The notes under the pieces: generated by a model
What the model saw: the letters and a program-made list of their open reading frames with translations, nothing else
Told to the model about the DNA's origin: nothing
Database searches by the model: none
Part shown: positions 11,913-21,996 of the stretch, in pieces
Position numbering within the stretch: the first letter of the stretch is position 1
Layout of the letters: each line of letters starts with the position of its first letter
NCBI RefSeq assembly: GCF_023898315.1
Contig: NC_064616.1
Coordinates: 530,057,102-530,121,101 of the forward strand
Direction: 5' to 3'
DNA: 64,000 bases
DNA from: Schistocerca nitens
Taxonomy: Eukaryota > Arthropoda > Insecta > Orthoptera > Acrididae
Translations under genes and position numbers: made by a program

Positions 11913-13334
11913 CACTCCTGGAAATGGAAAAAAGAACACACTGACACCAGTGTGTCAGACCCACCATACTTGCTCCGGACACTGCGAGAGGGCTGTACAA
12001 GCAATGATCACATGCACGGCACAGCGGACACACCAGGAACCGCGGTGTTGGCCGTCGAATGGCGCTAGCTGCGCAGCATTTGTGCACCGCCGCCGTCAGT
12101 GTCAGCCAGTTTGCCGTGGCATACGGAGCTCCATCGCAGTCTTTAACACTGGTAGCATGTCGCGACAGTGTGGACGTGAACCGTATGTGCAGTTGACGGA
12201 CTTTGAGCGAGGGCGTATAGTGGGCATGCGGGAGGCCGGGTGGACGTACCGCCGAATTGCTCAACACGTGGGGCGTGAGGTCTCCACAGTACATCGATGT
12301 TGTCGCCAGTGGTCGGCGGAAGGTGCACGTGCCCGTCGACCTGGGACCGGACCGCAGCGACGCACGGATGCATGCCAAGACCGTAGGATCATACGCAGTG
12401 CCGTAGGGGACCACACCGCCACTTCCCAGCAAATTAGGGACACTGTTGCTCCTGGGGTATCGGCGAGGACCATTCGCAACCGTCTCCATGAAGCTGGGAT
12501 ATGGTCCCGCACACCGTTAGGCCATCTTCCGCTCACGCCCCAACATCGTGCAGACCGCCTCCAGGGGTGTCGCGACAGGCGTGAATGGAAGGACGAATGG
12601 AGACGTGTCATCTTCAGCGATGAGAGTCGCTTCTGCCTTGGTGCCAATGATGGTCGTATGTGTGTTTGGCGCCGTGCAGGTGAGCGCCACAATCAGGACT
12701 GCATACGACCGAGGCACACAGGGCCAACACCCGGCATCATGGTGTGGGGAGCGATCTCCTACACTGGCCGTACACCACTGGTGATCATCGAGGGGACACT
12801 GAATAGTGCACGGTACATCCAAACCATCATCGAACCCATCGTTCTACCATTCCTAGACCGGCAAGGGAACTTGCTGTTCCAACAGGACAATGCACGTCCG
12901 CATGTATCCCATGCCACCCAATGTGCTCTAGAAGGTGTAAGTCAACTACCCTGGCCAGCAAGATCTCTGCATCTGTCCCCCATTGAGCATATTTGGGACT
13001 GGATGAAGCGTCGTCTCACGCGGTCTGCACGTCCAGCATGAACGCTGGTTCAACTGAGGTGCCAGGTGGAAATGGCATGGCAAGCCGTTCCACAGGACTA
13101 CATCAAGCATCTCTACGATCGTCTCCATGGGAGAATAGCAGCCTGGATTGCTACGAAAGGTGGATATACACTGTACTAGTGCCGACATAGTGCATGCTCT
13201 GTTGCCTGTGTCTATGTGCCTGTGGTTCTGTCAGTGTGATCATGTGATGTATCTGACCCCAGGAATGTGTCAATAAAGTTTCCCCTCCCTGGGACAATGA
13301 ATTCACGGTGTTCTTATTTCAATTTCCAGGAGTG
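11913..13334 (+). mobile_element. Tc1-like element, family Tc1-A, copy 2 (complete, 1422 bp)
   Basis: Both 27-bp terminal inverted repeats (CACTCCTGGAAAT...) are present and flanked by TA at 11911-11912 and 13335-13336. The length equals copy 1 exactly. The transposase is on the plus strand, opposite to copy 1. The two copies form an inverted pair about 5.2 kb apart, which could pair with each other as DNA or as RNA. Confidence 0.95.
12157..13179 (+). pseudogene. Tc1-A transposase, copy 2, one nonsense codon
   Basis: The frame starts at ATG 12157 (MSRQCGREPYVQLTDFERGR) and runs 340 codons to TAG at 13177. The in-frame region extends upstream to 11950, into the terminal repeat, but 12157 is preferred because it corresponds to the only start shared with copy 1. 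The HTH domains and the catalytic D, D and E (IFSDESRFCLG, FQQDNARPH, SPIEHIWDW) are intact. A TGA at 13039-13041 replaces the CGA of copy 1, cutting off the last 46 residues after the catalytic core. By my count 32 residues separate the second D and the E, against 34 in canonical Tc1 and in Tc1-B of this window. A product lacking only the C-terminal tail is conceivable. Confidence 0.92.
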
Positions 13335-13336
13335 TA

Positions 13337-14330
13337 TTTAAAGAGGCTTGCTTAACCTTTGTAGTCATGGACCCTTTGATCATTGACCAATTATGAAATC
13401 ATCTTTTTCATTAACAGATTTCCCTGTTTCCCTTCTATCCACTGCCCATATAATTACAATTTTATTTTTAGATTGCTTAATTGATTACATAATATGCAAG
13501 ACCTGTTGTACTGGTGCTTGATAAATTACAATACTTTCTATAACATAAAAGCAGATGAGATCATTGGACACAAACTGAAAGAACACAAGAATATCTTATT
13601 AGTCTTTGTTGTTTTTGTGGCTGCAGTGTCCTTAAAACTGAACATAATCTTCATAAGATGGTAGGTTAAAGTTCAGGACAAGGCTGTAACTGGTAACAAT
13701 GAAAGAACAACTTACATTACACCATGTGGTAATTTATAAAACTTTTTGTTCCTACATAGCAAGTGTTACATCATTCGAACTCGTCACAACATAAAGGAAT
13801 ACTGTTTTAAATTTCTTCTAGAGTGCCCTAAATCTGAAGAAGTTAAGCACTTTTTCTGATAGAATACATCAGTGTTTATATCCTGACATTGGCTTCATCT
13901 TTTTGGGGGTTTGTTAATGAAAGATTGTGTTGAAACAACTCTAGCAAACTATTTGGGTAATTAACCCAATAGCTTTCAATTGGATAATGCCTGAATGTAC
14001 TAGTACCTTTGCTCTCAGAGTGTCAACAACTGCTGTACAATTTGTTTGACAATCCAAAAGACTCCTCAGCTGTTCATTTGAGCATACACTAGTCTTAGAG
14101 AGAAAACTTTCTTTTATATTACTATTAATTTAAATGAATCAGTTCTTATATGTAGATGTATGTAATGGATAAATTACATTCAGACCAGATTCTTTCAATC
14201 ACCTGGGATATGGCTGCATTGTATATGATTGAAGTATTATACAGTGAAGTACTGAATATTAAGCATTATCAAAAATTCTCATGAAAGTCTATGTATTTTC
14301 TATTCATTAGGATCTATTTTGTTTCCTCAC
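13337..14330. other. Presumed intron of the spz-like gene
   Basis: This lies just downstream (minus-strand sense) of the exon donor at 14330. It is AT-rich. I searched for the missing C-terminal part of the cystine knot (a Cys-Cys-x-Cys block) on the minus strand and found none. Confidence 0.5.
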
Positions 14331-14437
14331 CTGCATTTCTCTACCCTAACTCCTTGCTTGTAGTTTCCATCATTATTAACAATGAATAATGTTCGATCAT
14401 CTGCATTCTGGCCAACCTTAGGGTACAGCACAGTCTC
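14331..14437 (-). CDS. spz: Spaetzle-like cytokine, cystine-knot exon
   Basis: Read on the minus strand, a 107-bp exon sits between a strong acceptor (ATTTTCTGTCACCAG) and a consensus donor (TGCAG then GTGAGG). It encodes 35 full codons plus two bases, including LYPKVGQNADD and VNNDGNYKQGVRVEKC. This is the core signature of the Spaetzle domain: YPK..., the IVN strand, the YKQGVRVEKC strand and the second knot cysteine. Spaetzle proteins are secreted as precursors, cleaved by a serine protease, and the cystine-knot dimer activates Toll receptors in embryonic patterning and immunity. The pattern resembles Spaetzle-1 more than its paralogues. The tryptophan usual just before the IVN strand is absent (RTLFIVNN). 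The remaining knot cysteines must be on a later exon not seen here. Confidence 0.9.
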
Positions 14438-14548
14438 CTGGTGACAGAAAATCTTAATTACTTAAATAGCCATGTTTCTTTTTTTCTAAAATTAGTTGTA
14501 CAGTATGCTTCAAAATTAATGTTTCAGTTTGTTAAATGTGGTACTCAC

Positions 14549-14611
14549 TTCAGAGTCACATACTGAGTCATCATTGGCATCTGCATCAATTCTTGTTGCA
14601 ACGTCCTCATA
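14549..14611 (-). CDS. spz: Spaetzle-like cytokine, exon before the knot core
   Basis: A 63-bp minus-strand exon (21 codons, phase 0 at both ends) encodes YEDVATRIDADANDDSVC followed by DSE. It joins in frame to the exon at 14437 through a 111-bp intron (GTGAGT...CACCAG). The cysteine matches the first cysteine of the Spaetzle knot, a few residues before YPK, and the acidic stretch before it is typical of the family. The acceptor has an excellent pyrimidine tract (TTTTTCTTTCCCCTTCC) but ends in GAG rather than CAG or TAG. An alternative AG six bases further on would also keep the frame. Confidence 0.78.
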
Positions 14612-14670
14612 CTCACAGGAAGGGGAAAGAAAAACATTTGATTAACATTTCATTACTGTCAGTTAAGAAA

Positions 14671-14741
14671 CACAATATTCATCTGATTAAACACAATATT
14701 CATCTGATTAAACACAATACTCATCTGATTAAACACAAAAT
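14671..14741 (+). repeat. 21-bp tandem repeat, about 3.4 copies
   Basis: The unit CACAATATTCATCTGATTAAA starts at 14671, 14692 and 14713, with a partial copy at 14734. One T/C difference is present in the third copy. It lies in the long intron upstream of the 63-bp spz exon. Confidence 0.95.
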
Positions 14742-15209
14742 TTTGTGAAAGTTCTTATTTACTATCAAGTGGAAACAAGTATGTCTATGAAATACAAAAT
14801 GTAATCTTCATATATTTGCACAACAGGTCTATTTTATTGTTGAGGGTATTTGCAGATAAATCGCTGAGACTGTAAGTAAAAATGCATTGAAAACTACACT
14901 CTTTGATTATATGTTTGATAATGTATAATATCTTATGTTTTAATGCTCAGTTGATGATGAAGACAGTAGAAATGGTACATGAGCTAGGATAAGGGGAAGA
15001 CAGAGAAGGAAATTGACCCTAACCTTTTCAAAAGTAACTACCCCTACATTTGCCTTATGGAATTCTGAGAAACCACAGGAATCATAAATCTGGACATCCT
15101 GGAGAGGACTTGAATAGCTACCTTATTGAATGTTAGTCCAGTGTCTTACTAATGTGCCACTTCACTCAGTGTTTGATAATCAGTTGTCTGAGTTTCAGAT
15201 ATAAGCATT

Positions 15210-16510
15210 ATCTTATGGCATTACATTGGGATTTTTTGTGATCTCTCAAAGGCTTTTGATTGTGTAAATCATGGAATACTTCTAGATAAGCTCAAGTACT
15301 GTGGTATAAATAGGACAGCACTCAAGTGGTTTAAAACATACCTAACTGGAAGAGTGCAGAAAGTTGAAATAAGCAGTTCACATAATATAGAAAAAACTGG
15401 CGATTTCTCAAACTGGGGAACAATCAAGAATGGGGTGCCACAAGGTTCGGCCTTTCATCCTCTGCTGTCCTTAATATATATTAATGACTTGCCATTCTAT
15501 ATTCACGAAGATGCGAAGCTGGTACTTTTTGCCAAAGATACAAGTATAGCTATCACACCCAACAGACATGAATTAACTGATAAAATTGTAAACAATGTTT
15601 TTTAGAAAATCATTAAGTGGTTCTCTGCAAATGTGCTCTCATTAAACTGTGACAAAACACAGTATATACAGTTCCACACAATAAATGGAATGACACCATT
15701 AATAAATAGAGACTTCAATCAGAAATCGGTAGCTAAGGTAGAATATTCAAAATTTCTAGGTGTATGCATTGATCAGAGGTTGAACTGGAAAAAATACACT
15801 GAAGACCCGCTGAAACGTTTGAGTTCAGCTACTTATGTTATTAGGGCCAAGGCAAATTTTGGTGATATACATCTCAGCAGAAAAGTTTACCACGCCTATT
15901 TTCATTCTCTGCCTTCCTGTGGCATCATATTCTGGGGTAAATCATCATTTACTAAAAGATTGCACAAAAGCGTGTAATCAGAATAATTGCTGGAGCTCAT
16001 CCAAGATCATCCTGCAGACATTTATTTAAAGAGCCAGGTATCTTCACTGTAGCCTCCCAATATATGTATTCACTTATGAAATTTGTTATTAACAATCCAA
16101 ACGAATTCAAAAGTAATAGCAGTGTACATGGCTACAACACTAGGAGAAAGGATGATCTTCACTACTCAAGGTTAAATCTAACTTTGGCTCAAAAGGGGGT
16201 AAATATGCTGCCACAAAAGTCTTTGGTCACTTGCCTAATAGCATCAAAAGTCTGACAGATAGCCATATAGCGTTTAAAAGAAAATTAAAAGAATTTCTTA
16301 ATGGCAACTCCTTCTACTCATTAGATGAATTTTTGGATATAGTAAGTGGGTAATTTCCCCATCCCCCACCAAAAAAAAGTTAAGTGTCATGTAATATTTT
16401 GTGTAATGTAATATCTTGTATAGACACCTTTTATTAACCTGACATGTTCCACATCATTACAAAGTGCCGTATTCATGTTCTATGGAACAAGTACTAATCT
16501 AATCTAATCT
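15210..16510 (+). mobile_element. LINE B 3' half (reverse transcriptase and tail)
   Basis: The copy starts inside the reverse transcriptase (FCDLSKAFDCVNHGILLDKL near 15237) and continues through NWGTIKNGVPQGSA, LIYINDLPF and LVLFAKDTSIAI (the FADD motif mutated to FAKD), then LSLNCDKTQYIQF and LGVCIDQRLNWK. It ends near 16490-16510 with a short (TAATC)n tail, the usual 3' terminus of this family. It is 5'-truncated. Stops, for example at 15603, and frame changes show it is inactive. Intact ORF2 proteins of this type are around 900 residues, so this is roughly the last half. Confidence 0.8.
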
Positions 16511-16589
16511 GTATGTCTGTCTGTTAGTTATTGTTCAGTGCTATATTAAGTAGAACATTATGCCGCACAGTCTGCAAATTTTGAGATGG

Positions 16590-17560
16590 CAGCGTTAGAG
16601 GAGCAACATGACTGCATTAAATTTTGCATGAAACTCAAGGAAACCTTTACAGAGACAAACCAAATGATGGAGGCCTATGGTAATGAGTACCTAAATCATA
16701 CTCAGTGTTACAAATGGTTCACATGTTTTAAAAATGGCCAGATATAAGTTAAAGATGACCCTCATTCAGGATACCATTCAATATCTGCCAACAAAACTCA
16801 TGTCAGGAACATCAACACAATTGTGCGTGCCAATGAAAGACTGATTGTTCAAGAGATTGCAGAAGAATTTAACATTTCATCATGTCATGAACTCCTGACA
16901 CAGCATGTTCGAATGCATTGTGTGGCCACCAAATTCATTCCACGGCTCATGAGTCAAGACCAGAAAGACCTTTGCCTTACAGTCTGTGAAATATAGGATT
17001 GTGAAAATGAGAACGAGATGTTCCTTAAGAGAATCATAACTGGTTATGAGACATGGAACTATGGTTATGATGTTGAGACCGAGGTTCAGTATCCACAATG
17101 GGTCTGGAAAGGTTCTCAAAGACAAGAAAAGCTAGTCAGGTCAGGTCAAATGTCAAAGCCATGCTGATAGTTTTCTTTGACTTTGAAGGATTAGTTCATC
17201 ATTAATTCATGCTACAGGGACAAACTGTTAATTGATGACCTTATCAGGATGTATTTTGATACCTGTGAGACACTGTGACCTGTTGGTGCATGACTATTGC
17301 ACAAAAAATGAAATCACTGTACTGATTCATCATCTGTACTCTCCATACCTATCCCCTGTGGACTTTTTTTTTTTTTTTTTTTTTTTTTTCGAAGTCAAAA
17401 ACCCCATTGAAAGGACAAAGATTTGCAATGATAGTTAAGAGGCATGCCAAACCTGCTTCTGAAAGTGGAAATGGTGGTGGGAGCAGTGTATCAATTGTGG
17501 AGGAGAGTATTGCAAAGGAGGCCATGTACAATAAGTGAAAGGTATGTGAAGAAAAATTTT
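16590..17560 (+). mobile_element. mariner transposase relic
   Basis: From 16595 the frame MAALEEQHDCIKFCMKL...TFTETNQMMEAYG, QCYKWFTCFKNGQ and HVRNINTIVRANERLIVQEIAEEF matches the paired HTH of Mos1/SETMAR-like mariner transposases. LKRIITGYETWNYGYDVET corresponds to the first catalytic block, with GDETW changed to GYETW, so the catalytic Asp is lost. VIVFFDFEGLVHH and a C-terminal segment follow. The TTT-rich codons of the DFFLFP motif have been replaced by a 26-base T run at 17364-17389. Intact proteins are near 350 residues, so nearly the whole gene is represented in broken form. Confidence 0.8.
17364..17389. repeat. Poly-T run within mariner relic
   Basis: Twenty-six consecutive T bases lie exactly where the mariner gene encodes its Phe-rich DFFLFP motif. 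This suggests slippage expansion of an already T-rich codon stretch. Confidence 0.9.
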
Positions 17561-17943
17561 GTGGACAAAGTTCTGAATTTTTTGAACAGACCTCATATGT
17601 TTGTCATTTTGGTGTGTTACAAGTCCTATTACCCATTTATTAAACAGAGTAACTGCAATTTTCATAGAAACTTTAAAGGCAGTTTTTACTTGAAGTGATT
17701 GGATTTGTCACAATATATTAACAGATATTTCATCTTTGTACCATACACCATAATATTAATTAATGTTTACCGTGGCTTTTAGACCTAATGTTTATTCAGT
17801 TGCTTCTTTATGTTCAGATATTTGAGAGAAAATTTCTTCTGTATACAAAGTTCTGTATATAATTGCTTTGTTATTGCTAGCTAATTTTATGGGAGCTGGA
17901 ATATTGTAAAATAATGTTATGGGTTCATAGAATAGGCAAAAAC

Positions 17944-17956
17944 ACTCACACACACA

Positions 17957-18019
<63 letters not shown>

Positions 18020-18043
18020 TCACTCACTCACTCACTCTCTCTC
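17944..18043. repeat. Compound microsatellite (CA)n(CT)n(CA)n(CACT)n(CT)n
   Basis: About 100 bp of uninterrupted dinucleotide and tetranucleotide repeats. The small open frames across it on both strands are artefacts of the repeat. Confidence 0.97.
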
Positions 18044-19276
18044 ATAAATTATTCTTCAGAAATCTACTCAGGGACAGTTACAAGGTAAAACAATACTCCC
18101 TTTTCTTTCTTTCTTTCTTTTTTCTTAGAAAAAAGTACTTCCATTTATATAGTAAACTCTGCAGGTTAATAAAAGTAACATCAAATTTAAAATCATAGCA
18201 GTAGGCATATTACAAAAATGTTACTCTGAAGTGTAGTAATGTCATTTAATATTTCATTAGTGAAAGTATATATAGCATTTTCCATTGAAAAACCATTCTG
18301 GAAACCAAACTGACATTTTGTTAAAACTTTATTTTACAAAGGTGTGAAGCTACTGTTCAATACATTACTTTAAGAATTTTGGATAAGGCAGTCAGAAGAG
18401 AGATTGGGCGGTAGTTGTTGACATCAGACGTATCCCCTTTCTTATGCAGTGGTTTAACAATGGCATACTTTAGTATATTGGGGAAAATACCCTGCTTCAG
18501 AGAGCTATTACTTATGTGGCTAAGAATCCCACTTATTTCTTGGGAACAAGCTTTTATTATCCTGCTGGAAATGCCATCAATTCCATGTGAGCTTTTACTC
18601 TTGAGAGAGTTTATTATCTTCCTAATTTAAGAAGGAAAGGTGGGTGGAATTTAAATTGTATCAAATGGTGTGGGTAAGGCCTCTTCCATTAACTGCTTTG
18701 CTCCTTCTAATGAACATTTAGATCCTATTTTCTCTACAACATTTAAAAAATGATTATTCAAAATGTTTTCAATTTCCAGGTTGTTGTTTATCAAGTTTCC
18801 ATTCGCTTTGGTGGTGATGCTGTCATCCTATACTCTTGGTTGCCCTGTCTCCCTTGTAATAATATTCCAAATTGTTTTGATTTTGTTATCAGAGGTATTA
18901 ATCTCAGACATGATGCACATGCTCCTGGACTTTTTTAATAACCTTTCTTAATGAGTCACAGTAGTTTTTATAATATTTGGCTGTTTCTAGGTCTTTACTC
19001 TTTCTTGTCGTTAGATACAGTTCCCTTTTGTGGTTACAACATATTTTTATTCGTTTAGTAAGCCTAGGTTTTTTGCATGGTTTCTTATAATTAGATTTAA
19101 CTACTTTCTTGGGGAAAGAGTTTTCAAATTCTCTTACAAGTGTATCACGAAATAAGATATTTTAAATTAGCATTGTGTTCCTTGTACACCTCATCCCAGT
19201 CTAACTGCTGAAGATTTTCTCTGAAATTTCTAATTGTTAAGTCATTAATTGAACACACAACTTTGGAAGGTTGTTT

Positions 19277-20145
19277 TCAATTACTGAATGGAGCTATGTC
19301 ATATACTGTAAGTAGCTGAGCATCATGATCAGGAAGCCCATTCTCAACAGGACAAGAATTTATGTTTTTAAACCTATCTTGGTCTATAAAAGTGTTACCT
19401 ATCAATGTGCTGCTGTCCTGTACTACCCGGGTAGGAAAATTAATGACAGATGTCAAATTGAAAGATCCGAGCAAGACTTCCAGGTCATTCTTCCTATTAC
19501 ACTCTTTCAGTGAATCAACATTGAAGTCCCCATAAATAATAATTTGCTTTCCCCTATCTGACAGATAGCACAACAAGGCATCCAAGTTATCCAGAATTAA
19601 ATGAAAGTTTCCTGAAGGGGACCCATATACTGTTACAATTATAAAAGAGCCCTCCTTCAGATTAATTTGACAGGCACCTGCTTCAGTATGTTGCTCTAGA
19701 CAAAACTTTTTGTATCTAAGCTTTCTACACAGTGATAACTTTTGATATATATGGCAACTCTTCCTCTCAACTTATTCTCTGTACTCATATGTGCAGCTAG
19801 TTTATAACCACTGACATTTACCGTTTCCATATTAGACACAATGTGATGCTTAGACAGGCATAGTATATCTATTACATTATCAGATTCAATGTCATCTAAA
19901 CAAACCAGGAGCTCATCTACTTTTTTCTTCAATCCCAGAATATTTTGGTGAAAAATGGTAACATTTTTTACTTTACTTTTGTGAGAATCTACTTTTTTCT
20001 TTAAGCCACCAATATTTTGTTTAAATATGGTAACATTATTATTTACTTTCCTGTTGTGAGAATTTTGTGAGCTTTGGACCTCTTTAGCACCTGCCTGCCT
20101 GTACTTCTCATTGGACACTGATATTAGTCTAAAAAAGAGGTACAT
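19277..20145 (-). pseudogene. LINE B endonuclease domain (ORF2 N-terminus)
   Basis: Two frames, 20145-19696 and 19585-19277, carry HQNILGLKKKVDELLVCLDDI, the endonuclease start. They also carry ILCLSKHHI (E motif decayed), IIIYGDFNVDSLK (the GDFN motif) and GNTFIDQDRF...ENGLPDHDAQLLTV, where SDH is changed to PDH. The enzyme would nick chromosomal DNA for target-primed reverse transcription. About 72 bp encoding VTIFKQNIGGLKKKVDS are tandemly duplicated at 19919-20066. Missing residues and the frame break show it is dead. Confidence 0.75.
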
Positions 20146-20513
20146 GCATGAGTACTAGTGTCCCCCATTATGGATTTTGCTAACAACCCTACCAGTTTAC
20201 CCTTCCCTTTTGTATTGAGGTGTAGGCCATGCCTTGTGAAATCCTCCCTATCAATAGCCTTGACAGGAACCAATCCAATGTCTGACAGAGTGACCGCCCT
20301 ACGCAACTGAGCCAACTCCATATTTACCCTCCTGACAGAGCGGTTCAACTGGGGCTGATCATGCCGCACAAAAGCAGGCACCAGCCCAACACTGGTATGG
20401 GTCGTTGCTGAGGCTATTTTCACCAGGTCACACTCAGTACCGTAGCCCTGATTCCTATCAATACTGTTTCCCACTCCACCCACTATCATCACGTGATCCT
20501 GCTTTGTGAACAA
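20124..20513 (-). pseudogene. LINE B ORF1 SGNH/esterase-like domain
   Basis: The frame contains QDHVMIVGGVGNSID, a variant of the GGxND block of SGNH hydrolases, then RTNVELA-like helix residues (RVNMELAQLRRAV) and DREDFTRHGLHLNTKGK, the catalytic-His DxxH block. Related copies with better blocks occur at 36289-36870 and 39386-39927. In CR1-type LINEs this domain is part of the ORF1 protein that accompanies the RNA. Here the Asn-Asp of the GGxND block is altered. Confidence 0.7.
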
Positions 20514-21926
20514 TGGAACTTCTGGTAGTTATACATTAAACATAGGTGTGTGCAGGGATGCCAACTGCATTTTACTCCTACACATCATTGGTGCAAAACT
20601 ATGATTGTTCCAGAATGTTTTGAACAGACTTCGTATAGCTGAGTACTCTGTAGGACTGTAGAGACACATAGAACCTTAATCCTTTCTCAACTGAATAAAT
20701 CAGAAGTAAAATTCTAACTGTGTGTGTAGCCTAAGAAAGTTCTGTATCACCTGGAAAGGCACCTTCTCCATGTCCTATTAGTGTACTATAGTACCGTAAC
20801 AATGTTGAAGGACCAGAAGTACATATTGAAATGAACAGTCAATGATGAAAATTAATTATTGCTTACTATTTATAACATCCTCCAAATGAAGTTTTCAGAA
20901 TTGTAACTGGTATTATAAGTACCTTTTTTCACATTTTAACTTTATTTCAATTTCAAACAGAATCATCAAAATAGCTAAGTTTTTATCTACAATACTGGAA
21001 TGTATGCTTTAACTGTCTTTAAATAGGACCTATTATATCTGTGTTCTATATATTGCTACTGTACATGTGTGTATGTAGCTGCTCTAATTTAGTGTTGTAA
21101 TTCTGTTACAATTATACTCCCAGAATACTGTTAGAAACTGCACTGCCAAGGATTTAATGGTTTTAATTAACACACTTTACTATGAGGAGATGTTTGATCA
21201 ATGTTTTCAGTTGCAAGTACTTCAATGACATCAGACACTGCTGTTTCTGTCTAACCAGATTTACTGGTATAGAAATTCATTAAATTCATATTGTGTATTT
21301 GCATTATTTATATAAAGCTAATAGTCCAACTGATTAACATTAGCATGTGTCCAAATTGGCCAATTACTATTCATTATACCATACTTCAATAATTGATGTC
21401 AATATATTGTGTGTGGTGGATTTAACTATAACAGTCTCTCATTTCTTCATAAATGTATCTGTATTACATTGGTTTTTGTTCATTCAGCAGAAGGAAGTGA
21501 GAATAATGTGCTGACCTACATAATTTGGTCTTGACTAAAAACAATTTCAATTGTTTATTGTAATGTTTAGGTAACACTTTTACGGTAAAGATATTAAACG
21601 ATAGTGAGATCAGAAAGGCAAAGTTATACTTATTCAAATAGCATGGTAAGGCATATTGTAGGCATCTCCACTATGACAGGTCAGTTTAAAACAATATCAA
21701 GGAATATTACAAGCTAAATCCATAAGGTAGATGAAATTCTGTTAAGGAGCAATCTACTCTCAAAAACTAAATCAACTGACATGGTAACAGTGAACAGAAA
21801 TCAGTATTACTGAAGATTTAAACTTATCATATATGCCCCATAGCTTGTTTGATTTTGAAACTTGACTACTTTAGACAGAATTTCATTCTGATAAGCTTCA
21901 GAATAGTATATACAATGTATACTCAC
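20514..21926. other. Intronic AT-rich DNA
   Basis: No coding similarity, repeat array or mobile-element motif is visible. It lies in the presumed spz intron, downstream in minus-strand sense of the exon at 21927-21996. Confidence 0.4.
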
Positions 21927-21996
21927 AATATGATCATCTTGAAAGTAGCTACTGAAGTCATAAGCTGAGTTTGCTATAACCTCTTCAATATAATGA
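21927..21996 (-). CDS. spz: Spaetzle-like cytokine, prodomain-end exon
   Basis: A 70-bp minus-strand exon lies between the acceptor ATTTGTTTTTCAG and the donor GTGAGT. It begins with the last base of a codon and encodes HYIEEVIANSAYDFSSYFQD then DHI, ending in phase 0. This is the phase needed to join the exon at 14611, giving ...DDHI then YEDVATRID.... In Spaetzle precursors the segment before the first knot cysteine typically reads Y(I)xxxI....FxxLFxDD..., which fits well. The donor has T rather than G at the last exon base. The intron to the next exon would be 7315 bp and is full of transposon relics. The link is inference from phase and pattern. Confidence 0.62.

Larger units (their letters stand above)
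18200..20513 (-). mobile_element. LINE B relic with SGNH-type ORF1 (CR1-like)
   Basis: Read right to left: ORF1 esterase-like domain (20513-20124), APE endonuclease (20145-19277), linker (19270-18600) and the start of the reverse transcriptase (18600-18200; QFGFQNGFSMENAIYTF block), where it is cut off. This order is that of CR1-like non-LTR retrotransposons, whose ORF1 is known to carry an esterase (SGNH) domain. The same layout recurs at 30690-36870. All frames are interrupted. It lies in the long spz intron, antisense to LINE B at 15210 and in the sense direction of the host gene. Confidence 0.8.

Noticed and set aside
14671..14741. CRISPR-like array
   Set aside because: Units are directly adjacent with no spacers, and the DNA is eukaryotic. 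It is a simple tandem repeat.
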